64,000 bases of DNA, from NCBI RefSeq assembly GCF_016858305.2, contig NZ_CP074436.1, forward strand, positions 2,314,001 through 2,378,000, in the 5' to 3' direction. This document shows positions 53,958-63,389 of this stretch, piece after piece (the first letter of the stretch is position 1; every line of letters starts with the position of its first letter). A program made the position numbers and the translations under genes. Below the pieces are notes generated by a model. The model saw nothing but the letters and a program-made list of their open reading frames with translations. It had not been told where the DNA came from and ran no database searches. The stretch comes from Polaribacter sp. Q13 (lineage in GTDB: Bacteria > Bacteroidota > Bacteroidia > Flavobacteriales > Flavobacteriaceae).

Positions 53958-56804
53958 TTAATTAGGACTAAAATTACTGTTTTTTGTTAGAATAAAACGA
54001 TCCATTTTAAAACCATCTTCTCTCATCGAAAAGGACAAAACGTATTCACCTGTTTTATCGAAGTTTAAATAAATTGTTTTTTCCTTACCACAGTGATTGT
54101 CAGGCATTCTTTGTGCAGAAGACCAAGTCCATTTATTTTTACCATCGCACCATTGCATTCTTGCGCCACTTTCTTGCCAATTTTCATTAAAACCAACATG
54201 TACCCCATTATCTTCTGTACCTGTAGAAAGTGCATTGACCCAAATATAATATTTTCCTGGATTATTTATTATTATTTTATAAGAAATAACACCTCCAGTA
54301 CCAGAAACTGGAAAGAAATTTTCACCTAAAATAAGTGTATCTTCATGTGTAACCCTTGTATCTGGTAATGCTTGGATATAGCTATTTTTATGAGCAGATT
54401 TACTATAGTTTGTTGCACTTATTTTATCATCTAAAGATCTTACAACCCAATTTCTCTTGGTGCTATTATTACTCTTATAATGATAATTTTCTGCTTCAAT
54501 TTCTAACATTCCGTCTTTTTCTTCAAAAGGTTTTGTATCTGCTAATATTTTTAGCAACGAATAATCTTTAGGCGTAAAAGTGATAGAATTCCATCTCCCT
54601 CTAGACCAAGCCGTTTCATTTCCTTCAGGAATTAAACCATTGGTCACTGCTTTAGAGGTTATTTCGATGATATCATTTACATGTAAAAAAACAGCATTAA
54701 CCTGATGTCTAATACTTTTAAAAGACTCAGAAACTCTAGCGTTTTTAATAGTATCTAAAGTAGTCCCATTAATTTTAATAACATATTCAGATTCTCCATC
54801 ATTTTCTGCAGTGGTTACAAAAGTAAAATTATAAACACCTGTAACTCCTTTAAATTTAGCAATTGCAGTTGCAAACTTGTTTCTATTATTTTCTTCGGAT
54901 GCATTAATTGCCAATACGTTGTTTGGAAAATCCTTGTAATAAGACAAACCATCCTTTTCTAATAAATCGAAATCTTGAATAGCATTTAAACTGATAATTT
55001 TTTGTTCCTTTTCTTGAGAACTTTCTTTTTCCTTTTTGGTTGATTTAATAAGTGCAACCCAATCTTTATCTTTATTTGGTGGAAAACCAATAGATTTTTC
55101 ACCTCCACCTGTAATTTTTTTAACAGTACCATTTACCAATTCTCCTCCAGTTCTTGGGTTATACCATTTAATAATGTACTTTTTTGTTGAACCAAATAAA
55201 TTAATTTTAGTTTCTTTTACCTCTGGTACATAAATAGCATACGTGTTATCATTTTCTGCAAAAACATAATCGTCTAAATTATCTGTTAAACCATCTGCAG
55301 CATGCATTTTATTAAAAGGTAAGTACTTATTAAAAAAGTTTAATGCATATTTTGTTTGATTCCAAACGTTTTCTCTAGACCTCCAATCTTCACAATTTAA
55401 ATCGTTATGCGCAAATTTATAACCAAAATACCATTCTACTCCGGCACCACCAGCCATAAAGTTCCCCCATAAAACTTCCTTTCTAATAGCATCATGATTT
55501 GGATCATCTGCATCTGGTTTTGCTCCTGCATCCGCAGGCCCAATTTCATCTTGAGAAACCACCCAGTTTTTCCCTGTTAATTGAGATTCATTCACCCATT
55601 TTTTTGTGATATTATGAATTAAATTAGGGTTTGCTGTTTGCATAGAAGGCCCATCTAAATACTCATATCCTAATAAAGGCTCTAAATACAAATCTTGCTC
55701 TTTTGGTATAGAGTGTGTATGTAAAGCCACAAAATTATGATAAGGATCATGTGTTTTAATATACTTCGCCATTGCTTTTCTATCAGCATCGTTTTGTCCT
55801 TTTGGAGACCAATGAACAGGTCCATTTTCTTCACCTAAATTCCATGTAATTGCTAAGTGATGTGCAAATCTTGCAATTAACTCTCTGTAATATAATTTAC
55901 GTTGCGTTTTTAACTCGCCAATATCTAATAGTAATTCGTTTTCTGTTTCTTGCGTAACAATATGCAACATTAAACCTAAATTATCCATGTGATCAAAGAC
56001 AATTTCCCATTGATCTAGTTTACTTGTATCAAAACGAGTTCGGTCATTTTTAGTAGCCCAAGGCCAAACATCATCTCCATCTCCTTGTACATTCATTGTT
56101 AAAAAAAAGACAGAATTCATTCCTGTAGAAGCCAAATAATTGAGTGCTCCAATAATATTTTTCCCTTTTCCGTTTTGCCAAGTTGGGTCTCCTTTTGTCC
56201 AATCTTTAAAATGCGGTTGATATTTATGAGTTGCTGGTGTTTCATCAAATTCATAATATGCCAAAAAGGTTTCTGGACTATTTGCACCACCTTTTAAAAA
56301 TGGTTTATTAGATTCAGAATATTGTAAATAACGTTCGTTCTTGTAAACTAATCTTCCTTCCGTTCTATTTTTACTTTCTTTGATTATAAAACTTCCAGAA
56401 GTCCCGTCAAAACCAACCGATTCTCCAGTTTTTTCATCATCATTTATGGCTATTTCATTTCCTTTTTTAAAAGAAGCTTTGTAGGTCCATTTTCCAATTT
56501 TATTGGGCATAAAACGCACCTGCCAAACAACACCTTTTTTAGAACTTGTTTCTGCAGCATTTCCGTCTGTAGCAAAAAAACCAGGAATCGTTATTTCTTC
56601 ATTTCCATTTTTAAAAGTAACATTTAACCTATAATTTAAGAATGGATTGTCTTCATCGTTTTCACTAAATTCTTCATAATTAAAATGAATGGTTATTTTG
56701 TTCCATTTCTCTAATTTTCCTTCAATTTTTCCTTGAGAAAAAAAAGTGAAATTAAAAATGAGTAGTAAAAAATAGAGACTAAAGCTTCTTTTATTTATGG
56801 CCAT
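53958..56804 (-). CDS. Large exported DUF5060 glycosidase with collagen-binding-like and CBM domains
   Basis: A 948-residue exported protein (signal peptide to about Gln24). DUF5060 occupies about 30-115. A TIM-barrel hydrolase domain follows (about 155-470), with candidate acids Glu325/Glu326 in TWNLGEENG and Glu420 in VVSQDEIGP. A collagen-binding-like domain lies at about 475-590 and an uncharacterised beta domain at about 600-740. The C-terminal EAENYHY ... GFKMDRFIL domain (about 755-945) resembles the C-terminal domain of GH115/CBM35 proteins. Substrate is unknown; it may remove a xylan side chain. It shares an upstream motif with xylB and is co-transcribed with the HTCS gene. Confidence 0.75.
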   Translation of the reverse strand: MAINKRSFSLYFLLLIFNFTFFSQGKIEGKLEKWNKITIHFNYEEFSENDEDNPFLNYRLNVTFKNGNEEITIPGFFATDGNAAETSSKKGVVWQVRFMPNKIGKWTYKASFKKGNEIAINDDEKTGESVGFDGTSGSFIIKESKNRTEGRLVYKNERYLQYSESNKPFLKGGANSPETFLAYYEFDETPATHKYQPHFKDWTKGDPTWQNGKGKNIIGALNYLASTGMNSVFFLTMNVQGDGDDVWPWATKNDRTRFDTSKLDQWEIVFDHMDNLGLMLHIVTQETENELLLDIGELKTQRKLYYRELIARFAHHLAITWNLGEENGPVHWSPKGQNDADRKAMAKYIKTHDPYHNFVALHTHSIPKEQDLYLEPLLGYEYLDGPSMQTANPNLIHNITKKWVNESQLTGKNWVVSQDEIGPADAGAKPDADDPNHDAIRKEVLWGNFMAGGAGVEWYFGYKFAHNDLNCEDWRSRENVWNQTKYALNFFNKYLPFNKMHAADGLTDNLDDYVFAENDNTYAIYVPEVKETKINLFGSTKKYIIKWYNPRTGGELVNGTVKKITGGGEKSIGFPPNKDKDWVALIKSTKKEKESSQEKEQKIISLNAIQDFDLLEKDGLSYYKDFPNNVLAINASEENNRNKFATAIAKFKGVTGVYNFTFVTTAENDGESEYVIKINGTTLDTIKNARVSESFKSIRHQVNAVFLHVNDIIEITSKAVTNGLIPEGNETAWSRGRWNSITFTPKDYSLLKILADTKPFEEKDGMLEIEAENYHYKSNNSTKRNWVVRSLDDKISATNYSKSAHKNSYIQALPDTRVTHEDTLILGENFFPVSGTGGVISYKIIINNPGKYYIWVNALSTGTEDNGVHVGFNENWQESGARMQWCDGKNKWTWSSAQRMPDNHCGKEKTIYLNFDKTGEYVLSFSMREDGFKMDRFILTKNSNFSPN

Positions 56805-56866
56805 AAAATTTTGAGTTGATAGAACTTATTAAAAGAATAAAAATACGCTTAAACATAATATATAGA

Positions 56867-56896
56867 TAACAAAAATCGTGCATGAAGTGTTATAGA
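56867..56896 (-). promoter_or_regulatory. Shared upstream motif A, copy 1
   Basis: A 30-bp block (plus-strand text TAACAAAAATCGTGCATGAA and on) identical at 27 of 30 positions to 62845-62874 upstream of xylB. Similarity extends to about 65 bp with one gap. It lies 63-92 bp before the DUF5060-HTCS operon and contains a dyad ATAACA-N15-TGTTAT. Confidence 0.65.
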
Positions 56897-56960
56897 TTGA
56901 TCAAAAAGTACTATTGACTTAGAATGTACGAGAATTTTACTGTAATTATTATTGCATAAA

Positions 56961-56995
56961 AAAAAGGTAAACTCTAAATAGAATTTACCTTTTTC
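56961..56995 (-). terminator. Intrinsic terminator of the tkt-transaldolase operon
   Basis: AAAAAGGTAAA and TTTACCTTTTT form an 11-bp stem with a T-run on the minus-strand 3' side, 27 bp after the transaldolase stop. Confidence 0.82.
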
Positions 56996-57021
56996 TCTTC
57001 TTTATAACAATAATTCCAATA

Positions 57022-57675
57022 CTAATTTCCCTTCTTATAATCAGCTAAAAATTGTGCCAATCCACTATCTGTTAATGGATGTTTTAACAATCCTGTAATA
57101 GATGATAAAGGTCCAGTCATTACATCAGATCCTAATTTTGCACAGTTAATAACATGCATTGTATTACGTACAGAGGCTGCTAAAATTTGTGATTTAAATC
57201 CGTAGTTATCATAAATTAATCTCATTTCTGAAATTAAATTTAATCCATCTGTAGAAATATCATCCAATCTTCCTAAAAAAGGAGAAACATACGTTGCTCC
57301 TGCTTTGGCTGCTAATAATGCTTGTCCTGCAGAAAAAATAAGTGTCATGTTTGTTTTAATCCCTTTATCAGAAAAATATTTACACGCTTTTACTCCATCT
57401 GCAATCATTGGTAATTTTACTACAATTTGTGGATGTAAAGCAGCTAACTCTTCTCCTTGCTGAATCATTCCATCATACTCTGTTGCAATTACTTCTGCAG
57501 AAACATCTCCTTCTACAAGGTCACATATTTTTTTATAATGATTTAAAATATTTGCTGCTCCTGTAATTCCTTCTTTTGCCATTAAAGATGGATTGGTAGT
57601 TACACCATCTAAAACTCCTAAAGCTTCTGCTTCGGCAATATCATTCAAATTTGCGGTATCTATAAAAAATTTCAT
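57022..57675 (-). CDS. tal: Transaldolase (short, TalC/MipB type; often labelled fructose-6-phosphate aldolase)
   Basis: A 217-residue class I aldolase. It starts MKFFIDTAN and has GVTTNPSLMAKEG and the Schiff-base Lys87 in VVKLPM. At the position where true fructose-6-phosphate aldolase has an active-site Tyr, this protein has Phe133 in VSPFLGR, the transaldolase residue. With transketolase 12 bp upstream and XylA/XylB beyond, it should run sedoheptulose-7-phosphate/erythrose-4-phosphate exchange for xylulose-5-phosphate use in the cytoplasm. Confidence 0.87.
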   Translation of the reverse strand: MKFFIDTANLNDIAEAEALGVLDGVTTNPSLMAKEGITGAANILNHYKKICDLVEGDVSAEVIATEYDGMIQQGEELAALHPQIVVKLPMIADGVKACKYFSDKGIKTNMTLIFSAGQALLAAKAGATYVSPFLGRLDDISTDGLNLISEMRLIYDNYGFKSQILAASVRNTMHVINCAKLGSDVMTGPLSSITGLLKHPLTDSGLAQFLADYKKGN

Positions 57676-57687
57676 TTGTCTTTAATT

Positions 57688-59727
57688 TTATACTGTTTTT
57701 AAATATGCTAATACTTGTTGACTTACTTTTTCTCCGGTAAATCCAAATTTTTCGTCTAATACGGTTGCTGGCGCTGAATAGCCAAAATGGTCTAATCCAA
57801 ACACTTTACCTGCATCTCCAACCAAACCCTCTAAGTTTACTGGTAAACCTGCTGTTAAGCCGAATAATGGTTTGTTTTTAGGAATAACACTTTGTTGATA
57901 TTCTTTAGATTGTAATCTAAAAACTCCTTCAGAAATTACCGAAGCAATGTTTACTTTTAAGCCATTTTTAGCTTCTAAAATTTCTGCTGCAGCTACTAAA
58001 GTTGCTACTTCTGAACCATTTGCAACTAAAACAACATCTGGATTTGCTACTTCTTTTACCAAATAACCTCCTTTTTCAGAAGCTAATGCTTCTTGATATC
58101 TTGATGATGCTCCTTTTGTTGGTAAATCTTTAATTCCTTGTCTAGATAAAATTAAACCTGTTGGTGTGTTTTTATTTTCTAACGCCATTTTCCAAGCAAC
58201 GCTTGTTTCTGCAGAATCTGCAGGACGTAAAGCCATGAAACTAGGATTTCCGCTATGGTTTTTCAATTTTTCTAACAATCTAATTTGCGCTTCTTGCTCT
58301 ACAGGTTGATGCGTTGGTCCGTCTTCTCCAACTCTAAAAGCATCATGTGTCCACACATATTTTACACCTAATTCTTGAATTCCACTCAAACGAATTGCTG
58401 GTTTCATATAGTCTGAAAACACAAAGAAAGTTGCCACTACAGGAATAATTCCTCCGTGTAATGCAATTCCGTTTGCAATACAAGACATCGTTAATTCTGC
58501 AACACCTGCTTGTAAAAAGGATCCTGAAAAATCACCTTTTTTAAGTGCATGTGTTTTCTTTAAGAATCCATCTGTTTTGTCTGAATTTGATAAATCTGCA
58601 GAAGAAACAATCATGTTTTCTACCTTTTCTGCTAAATATCCTAAAACTCCGGAAGAAGCGGCTCTTGTTGCTAAGCCCGCTTTATGTTCAATTCCTTCAA
58701 AATCTAATTCTGGTAATTCTCCTGATAAAAAGAAATCTAATTTTGTTGCTAATTCAGGGTTTGCTTCTCTCCAAATAGAAATATCTGCTTTTTTATCTCT
58801 TGCTTCTACTATTTTTCTATCTAATAAATCTTTGTAAAAAACACTTACGTCTTCATAAATATCAAAAGGATTTTCTGGATTTGCACCTAAATGTAACAAG
58901 GTTTTTGTGTAATCTGCTCCTGTTGCTCCAATTGGCTGACCGTGTAATTCACATTCACCTTCAAAAGTTTTATCATCTGCAGTAACACAACCTTTACCCA
59001 TTATTGTTTTTCCAATAATAAGTGTTGGTTTTTCTGTTTCGGCATTTGCATCTTTTAAGGCTTTTCTTATTTCATCATGGTTATGACCATCAATAGTAAC
59101 AACATTCCAACCCCAAGCTTTATACTTCATCTCCGTATCTTCCGAAGTAACCTCATCTGTAGGTGTAGATAATTGAATGTCATTAGAATCATAGAACATG
59201 ATAAAATTACTTAGGCCTAAATGCCCTGCAATTCTTCCTGCTCCTTGAGAAATTTCTTCTTGAACTCCACCATCAGAAATAAAACCATAAATTTTATGAT
59301 CCATCCAATTTCCAAAACGTGCTTTTAAAAAGTTTGCTGCAATTGCTGCACCCACACCCATAGTATGTCCTTGTCCTAAAGGTCCTGAGGTATTTTCAAT
59401 TCCTCTTTTTACATCCACTTCTGGGTGACCAGGAGTGATTGAACCCCATTGTCTAAAGTTGGCAACATCGTCTTTTTCATAGTTCCCTAAAAGATAATAT
59501 TGTGCGTACATTAAGGTTGATAAATGCCCTGCATCCATAAAGAAACGATCTCTAAAAGCCCAAGTCATATCTGAAGGGTCAAAATTAAAGAATTCTGAAT
59601 ATAAGATGTGCATAAAATCTGCACCTCCCATTGGTCCTCCTGGATGTCCAGAATTTGCTTTTTCTACCATGGCAACACATAATGCTCTAATATTATCTGC
59701 TGATTGTTGGTCTATTTTTTTGTTCAT
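57688..59727 (-). CDS. tkt: Transketolase (complete, single chain)
   Basis: Thiamine-diphosphate enzyme moving two-carbon units between pentose phosphates. I use the ATG at 59727 (MNKKIDQQSADNIRAL), giving 679 residues; a TTG at 59736 would add three. Motifs are ANSGHPGGPMGGADF, the PLGQGHTMGVGAAIA segment, an FISDGGVQEEISQGAG-type ThDP motif and THDAFRVGEDGPTHQPVE in the pyrimidine domain. It is first in an operon with transaldolase, just after the xylA terminator. Confidence 0.95.
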   Translation of the reverse strand: MNKKIDQQSADNIRALCVAMVEKANSGHPGGPMGGADFMHILYSEFFNFDPSDMTWAFRDRFFMDAGHLSTLMYAQYYLLGNYEKDDVANFRQWGSITPGHPEVDVKRGIENTSGPLGQGHTMGVGAAIAANFLKARFGNWMDHKIYGFISDGGVQEEISQGAGRIAGHLGLSNFIMFYDSNDIQLSTPTDEVTSEDTEMKYKAWGWNVVTIDGHNHDEIRKALKDANAETEKPTLIIGKTIMGKGCVTADDKTFEGECELHGQPIGATGADYTKTLLHLGANPENPFDIYEDVSVFYKDLLDRKIVEARDKKADISIWREANPELATKLDFFLSGELPELDFEGIEHKAGLATRAASSGVLGYLAEKVENMIVSSADLSNSDKTDGFLKKTHALKKGDFSGSFLQAGVAELTMSCIANGIALHGGIIPVVATFFVFSDYMKPAIRLSGIQELGVKYVWTHDAFRVGEDGPTHQPVEQEAQIRLLEKLKNHSGNPSFMALRPADSAETSVAWKMALENKNTPTGLILSRQGIKDLPTKGASSRYQEALASEKGGYLVKEVANPDVVLVANGSEVATLVAAAEILEAKNGLKVNIASVISEGVFRLQSKEYQQSVIPKNKPLFGLTAGLPVNLEGLVGDAGKVFGLDHFGYSAPATVLDEKFGFTGEKVSQQVLAYLKTV

Positions 59728-59750
59728 TTTTTTCAAAATTTAATTCTATA

Positions 59751-59788
59751 AAAAAACCTTCCAGATTTTTAAATCTGAAAGGTTTTTT
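59751..59788 (-). terminator. Terminator between xylA and tkt
   Basis: The arms (59751-59768 and 59771-59788) form an 18-bp stem with one mismatch around a TT loop, with A-run and T-run flanks. It ends the xylBA transcript and partly isolates tkt-tal, which has little room for its own promoter. Confidence 0.85.
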
Positions 59789-59794
59789 TTTATT

Positions 59795-61111
59795 TTAGAT
59801 ATATTGATTGATAATATTCTCAAACAACTCTTGTTTACCACTTTGTAATGTTAATTCTCCATTTTCTTGAGCAATGTTATATAGGTCTTTTAATTCTAAT
59901 TTCCCTGCTTCAAAATCTTTTCCTTTTCCGCCATCAAAAGAGCTGTATCTTTTTTCTCTTAGTGAATTATACGAAGAAGATTGTAAAATCTTATCTGCAG
60001 TAATTAATGCTCTAGCAAATGTATCTGCTCCTCCAATATGTGCATGGAAAACATCGTCCATATCTGTTGAGTTTCTTCTGATTTTTGCATCAAAATTAAC
60101 TCCACCTCCTTGTAAACCTCCTGCTTGTAAGAAAACTAGCATTGCTTCTGTTGCTTCTTGAACGTTGTTTGGAAATTGATCTGTATCCCAACCATTTTGG
60201 TAATCTCCTCTGTTTGCATCGATACTTCCTAGCATTCCTGCTTTGGCTGCAACTGCCATTTCGTGTTGCATAGTATGTTGTGCTAAAGTAGCGTGGTTTA
60301 CTTCAATATTCAATTTAAAATCTTTGTCTAAACCGTATTCTTTTAAGAAACCAATTGCTGTAGCTGAATCAAAATCATATTGATGTTTCATTGGCTCCAT
60401 TGGTTTTGGTTCAATAAAGAACGTTCCTTTAAAACCTTGTGCTCTTGCATAATCTCTTGCCATGGTTAAGAATTGACCCATGTGGTCTAATTCACGTCCC
60501 ATATCTGTGTTTAATAAAGACATGTAACCTTCTCTTCCTCCCCAAAAAACGTAATTTTCTCCACCTAATTTAATGGTTGCATCTATCGCCAATTTTACTT
60601 GACCACCAGCTCTTGCAACAACATCAAAATCTGGATTGGTAGAAGCTCCATTCATGTAACGTGGATTTGAAAAACAGTTAGCTGTTCCCCATAATAATTT
60701 TACGCCACTTTCTGCTTTTTTTCCTTTAATGTAATCTGTAATGGTATCTAATCTTTTTTCTGATTCTGCAAAGGTTGCGCCTTCTTGCACTAAATCGGCA
60801 TCATGAAAACAGAAATAATCAAAACCCATTTTGTTAATAAACTCAAAAGCGGCATCTGCTTTGTCTTTTGCTGCTTGAATTGGGTCTGCTGCCTGATCCC
60901 ATGCAAAATTTTGTGTTCCTGGTCCGAAAGGATCTCCACCTTGTCCGCAGAATGTATGCCAGTATGCAATAGCGAATTTAAAATGCTCACGCATTGTTTT
61001 TCCTGCAACTACCTGATCTGGGTTGTAGTATTTAAATGCTAACGGATTGTCTGATTCTTTACCTTCGAATTGAATTTTGTTGATTCCTTTAAAATATTCT
61101 TTACTTGCCAT
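59795..61111 (-). CDS. xylA: Xylose isomerase
   Basis: Converts D-xylose to D-xylulose in the cytoplasm. At 438 residues it is a class II enzyme (long form). Catalytic His103 and Asp106 lie in CFHDADLV. Metal ligands and catalytic residues Glu234 and Lys236 are in [14 protein letters not shown], and Glu270 is in [26 protein letters not shown] near the N-terminus is typical. It is downstream of xylB by 150 bp; this gap holds a foldable element (61171-61254). Confidence 0.97.
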   Translation of the reverse strand: MASKEYFKGINKIQFEGKESDNPLAFKYYNPDQVVAGKTMREHFKFAIAYWHTFCGQGGDPFGPGTQNFAWDQAADPIQAAKDKADAAFEFINKMGFDYFCFHDADLVQEGATFAESEKRLDTITDYIKGKKAESGVKLLWGTANCFSNPRYMNGASTNPDFDVVARAGGQVKLAIDATIKLGGENYVFWGGREGYMSLLNTDMGRELDHMGQFLTMARDYARAQGFKGTFFIEPKPMEPMKHQYDFDSATAIGFLKEYGLDKDFKLNIEVNHATLAQHTMQHEMAVAAKAGMLGSIDANRGDYQNGWDTDQFPNNVQEATEAMLVFLQAGGLQGGGVNFDAKIRRNSTDMDDVFHAHIGGADTFARALITADKILQSSSYNSLREKRYSSFDGGKGKDFEAGKLELKDLYNIAQENGELTLQSGKQELFENIINQYI

Positions 61112-61170
61112 TTTAAAATTGTTTAATTGTTTATGTGTTTAATCGTGTAATTGTATTCTATACTGCTTTT

Positions 61171-61254
61171 GCGTTAGGGATTGCAGTGGAAATCCTTTTT
61201 TTGAGGTACGAATAAAAAGATTGGAATGAAAAGCCCGACCTTTTTAGGGAACGC
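61171..61254. ncRNA. Compact three-stem structured element between xylB and xylA
   Basis: GCGTT (61171-61175) pairs with AACGC (61250-61254). Inside, GGATT (61178-61182) pairs with AATCC (61191-61195), and AAAAAG (61214-61219) with CTTTTT (61240-61245), giving a three-way junction on either strand. It is GC-richer than its surroundings. It resembles, from memory, a family of multi-copy intergenic elements in Flavobacteriaceae. Strand and function are not established. Confidence 0.4.
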
Positions 61255-61261
61255 CCAAATA

Positions 61262-62746
61262 CTATTTATTTAATACGAGTTCTAATTCTTTTTTCCAATT
61301 ATTATAAGCTTCTTGATATGGTTTTTTATCTTTAAAAGGCATAAATGTCATTACGTGATCATTGTCCATAATTGCTTTTCCAAAAGCTTCAAAATCGCCT
61401 TTATGTAAATCTGCCGCTCTCGCTGCTCCAATAGCACCTGTTGTATTATAGATTTCTATTTCTTGTTCTATTAAAGTGGCCACTGTATTTGCAAAAATTT
61501 CTGAACGAAATAAGTTATCATTACCCGCTCTAATAACACTAGGTTTAATTCCGTCTGATTTTAGAATCTCCATTCCGTACACAAAAGAGAACGCAATACC
61601 TTCTAGGGCTGCTCTACATAAATGTCCTATATGGTGATTGTTAAGGTTCATGTTTACAATACGAGTCCCAATTTCTTTATTATTCAACATTCTTTCAGCT
61701 CCATTTCCAAAAGGAATTAAGCAAACACCATCTGAACCTACTGGAATTTCGGAAGCCAAATTATTCATCTCTTCATAAGAATCCACTGCCAAGTTATTTA
61801 GTAGCCATCTGTATTGAATTCCGGCTCCATTGATACACAATAATTTACCAATTCTTGGGGCTGCTCCTTTTTGATAATTTACGTGCGCAAAATTATTTAC
61901 TCTTGAGCTTTCTTTGGCTGATAAACTATCGGTAACGGCATATACCACTCCTGATGTTCCTCCTGTTGCCGCAACTTCTCCAGGATTAAATACGTTTAAA
62001 GACAAGGCATTATTAGGTTGATCTCCTGCTCTATAATAAATTGGAGTTCCTGCAGCAATACCACTTTCTGCTTCTCCTTTATCATCTACTAAAGATTGAA
62101 TTCCGAAGGTGTCTACAATATCTGGCACTAAAGATTTGTCAATTCCATAATATTCTAAAAGAAAATCCGCAATGGTATCGTTCTTAAAATCCCAAAAGAT
62201 TCCTTCTGATAATCCTGAAATAGTAGTATTTATTTTGTTTGAAAATTTATAAGCTACATAATCTCCGGGTAACATAAATTTATGAATCTGACTGTAAATC
62301 TCCGGCTCATTTTCTTTAACCCATTTTAATTTTGATGCGGTAAAATTGGCTGGAGAGTTTAATAAATTGGAAGCACATTTTTCTTCGCCTATTTCATCAA
62401 AAGCTTTATTACCTGTTTCTACAGCTCTACTATCGCACCAAATAATACTTTTACGAAGCGGATTTCCCTTTTTATCAACCAACACCAAACCATGCATTTG
62501 ATATGAAATACCGATTCCTTTTATTTGGGTTCTACTTATATTGTATTCTTTTTTCAGCTTCGTGATTGCGTTACAAATATGTAGCCACCAATCGTTTGGT
62601 TTTTGTTCTGCCCATCCATTTTTTTGAGCAAACATGCCCATTTCTTCTTTTGGTTCTTGTACAACTCCTAAACTTTTTCCTGTTACTACTTCTACTAAAG
62701 CCGCTTTTATAGAAGAACTCCCAATGTCTAATCCTAAATAATACAA
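61262..62746 (-). CDS. xylB: Xylulokinase (FGGY family)
   Basis: Phosphorylates D-xylulose to xylulose-5-phosphate. It is a 494-residue FGGY kinase with the ATP-site start YYLGLDIGSSSIKAALV, then GISYQMHGLVLVDKKGNPLR, SIIWCDSRA, NFTASKLKWV and the second phosphate motif ATGGTSGVVYAV. No in-frame ATG precedes it before a stop, so the TTG at 62746 (after AAGAAGG) is the likely start. It is the first gene of the xylBA unit, behind shared motif A at 62845. Confidence 0.94.
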   Translation of the reverse strand: MYYLGLDIGSSSIKAALVEVVTGKSLGVVQEPKEEMGMFAQKNGWAEQKPNDWWLHICNAITKLKKEYNISRTQIKGIGISYQMHGLVLVDKKGNPLRKSIIWCDSRAVETGNKAFDEIGEEKCASNLLNSPANFTASKLKWVKENEPEIYSQIHKFMLPGDYVAYKFSNKINTTISGLSEGIFWDFKNDTIADFLLEYYGIDKSLVPDIVDTFGIQSLVDDKGEAESGIAAGTPIYYRAGDQPNNALSLNVFNPGEVAATGGTSGVVYAVTDSLSAKESSRVNNFAHVNYQKGAAPRIGKLLCINGAGIQYRWLLNNLAVDSYEEMNNLASEIPVGSDGVCLIPFGNGAERMLNNKEIGTRIVNMNLNNHHIGHLCRAALEGIAFSFVYGMEILKSDGIKPSVIRAGNDNLFRSEIFANTVATLIEQEIEIYNTTGAIGAARAADLHKGDFEAFGKAIMDNDHVMTFMPFKDKKPYQEAYNNWKKELELVLNK

Positions 62747-62844
62747 ACCTTCTTGTTTTAAGTTAAAAAAAATGGCTTAACACAGTTTATAATTCTGAAG
62801 CCTTTTATCGAGTAATAAAATTACTTTTAAACACAATAAGCTAC

Positions 62845-62874
62845 TAACAAAAAACGTGCATGATGTATTATAGA
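62845..62874 (-). promoter_or_regulatory. Shared upstream motif A, copy 2
   Basis: 27 of 30 positions equal the block at 56867-56896, including the CGTGCATGA core. It lies 99-128 bp upstream of xylB. Flanking similarity spans about 62818-62883. It is a candidate binding site for a xylose- or xylan-responsive regulator. Confidence 0.65.
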
Positions 62875-63105
62875 ATATGCAAATGTCCCTATTAATAAAG
62901 AGAAATTTCAGATTATCTCTTATAATAGACAGGAAGTAGATTAAAAAATCAGAAAAACTAAAACGATTATTTAGGTGAACTTTACACCCTTAATAATTCA
63001 ATTTTCTATTGATTTTATGAGCAACGAAATGCTCTCTTATTTCATTCCTTTCAATGAAAATACTTTTAGGCTTTTCTGCTATAAATTTAGTAGATCTTTT
63101 AGCCT

Positions 63106-63290
63106 TCTAGATCAAGAATAAAACCTAGGGAGAATATTCTCTTGGAAAAAAAGTAATTAGATTTTGAATACAGAATTAACCGGTTATTTATTGCCCGAAG
63201 GGCTATTAGAATATTTTGATATTGTAGCAGATAATACTACCTATAATTAAACTCACTTCTATTTAGACAGTAAAAAACATAGTTCCAAAA
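63106..63290 (+). mobile_element. Truncated duplicate of the ISAon1-type 5' end
   Basis: It matches 63330-63512 closely through the leader (GATCAAGAATA, then GGAAAAAAAGTAATTAGAT) and the first 28 codons of the transposase N-terminal ORF. The ORF here starts at a TTG at 63164 and stops at 63248-63250. It is a dead partial copy in tandem with the main element. Confidence 0.75.
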
Positions 63291-63389
63291 AAATGCCACT
63301 GTTAAATAGAATTAATTAAAGTCAAAGTTCTTCGGATCAAGAATAATTGTTGGGGAGAATCTTATCTTTGGAAAAAAAGTAATTAGATT

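Larger units (their letters stand above)
62747..63389. other. Intergenic region upstream of xylB, and IS junction
   Basis: The left part is the xylB promoter region with motif A (62845-62874). The right part (from about 63106) holds a truncated duplicate of the IS 5' end and the leader of the insertion sequence. The middle (62900-63100) shows no recognisable feature. Confidence 0.6.

Noticed and set aside
54093..54571. Plus-strand ORFs with Cys/Tyr-rich translations inside the DUF5060 gene
   Set aside because: They are reverse-strand shadows of a strongly supported long gene.
56930..56957. ACTGTAATTATTATTGCATAA resembling element B upstream of the DUF5060 gene
   Set aside because: Only the ATTATTGCAT end agrees. 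The spacing and AAATAG part are missing and it overlaps the start of the transaldolase terminator.
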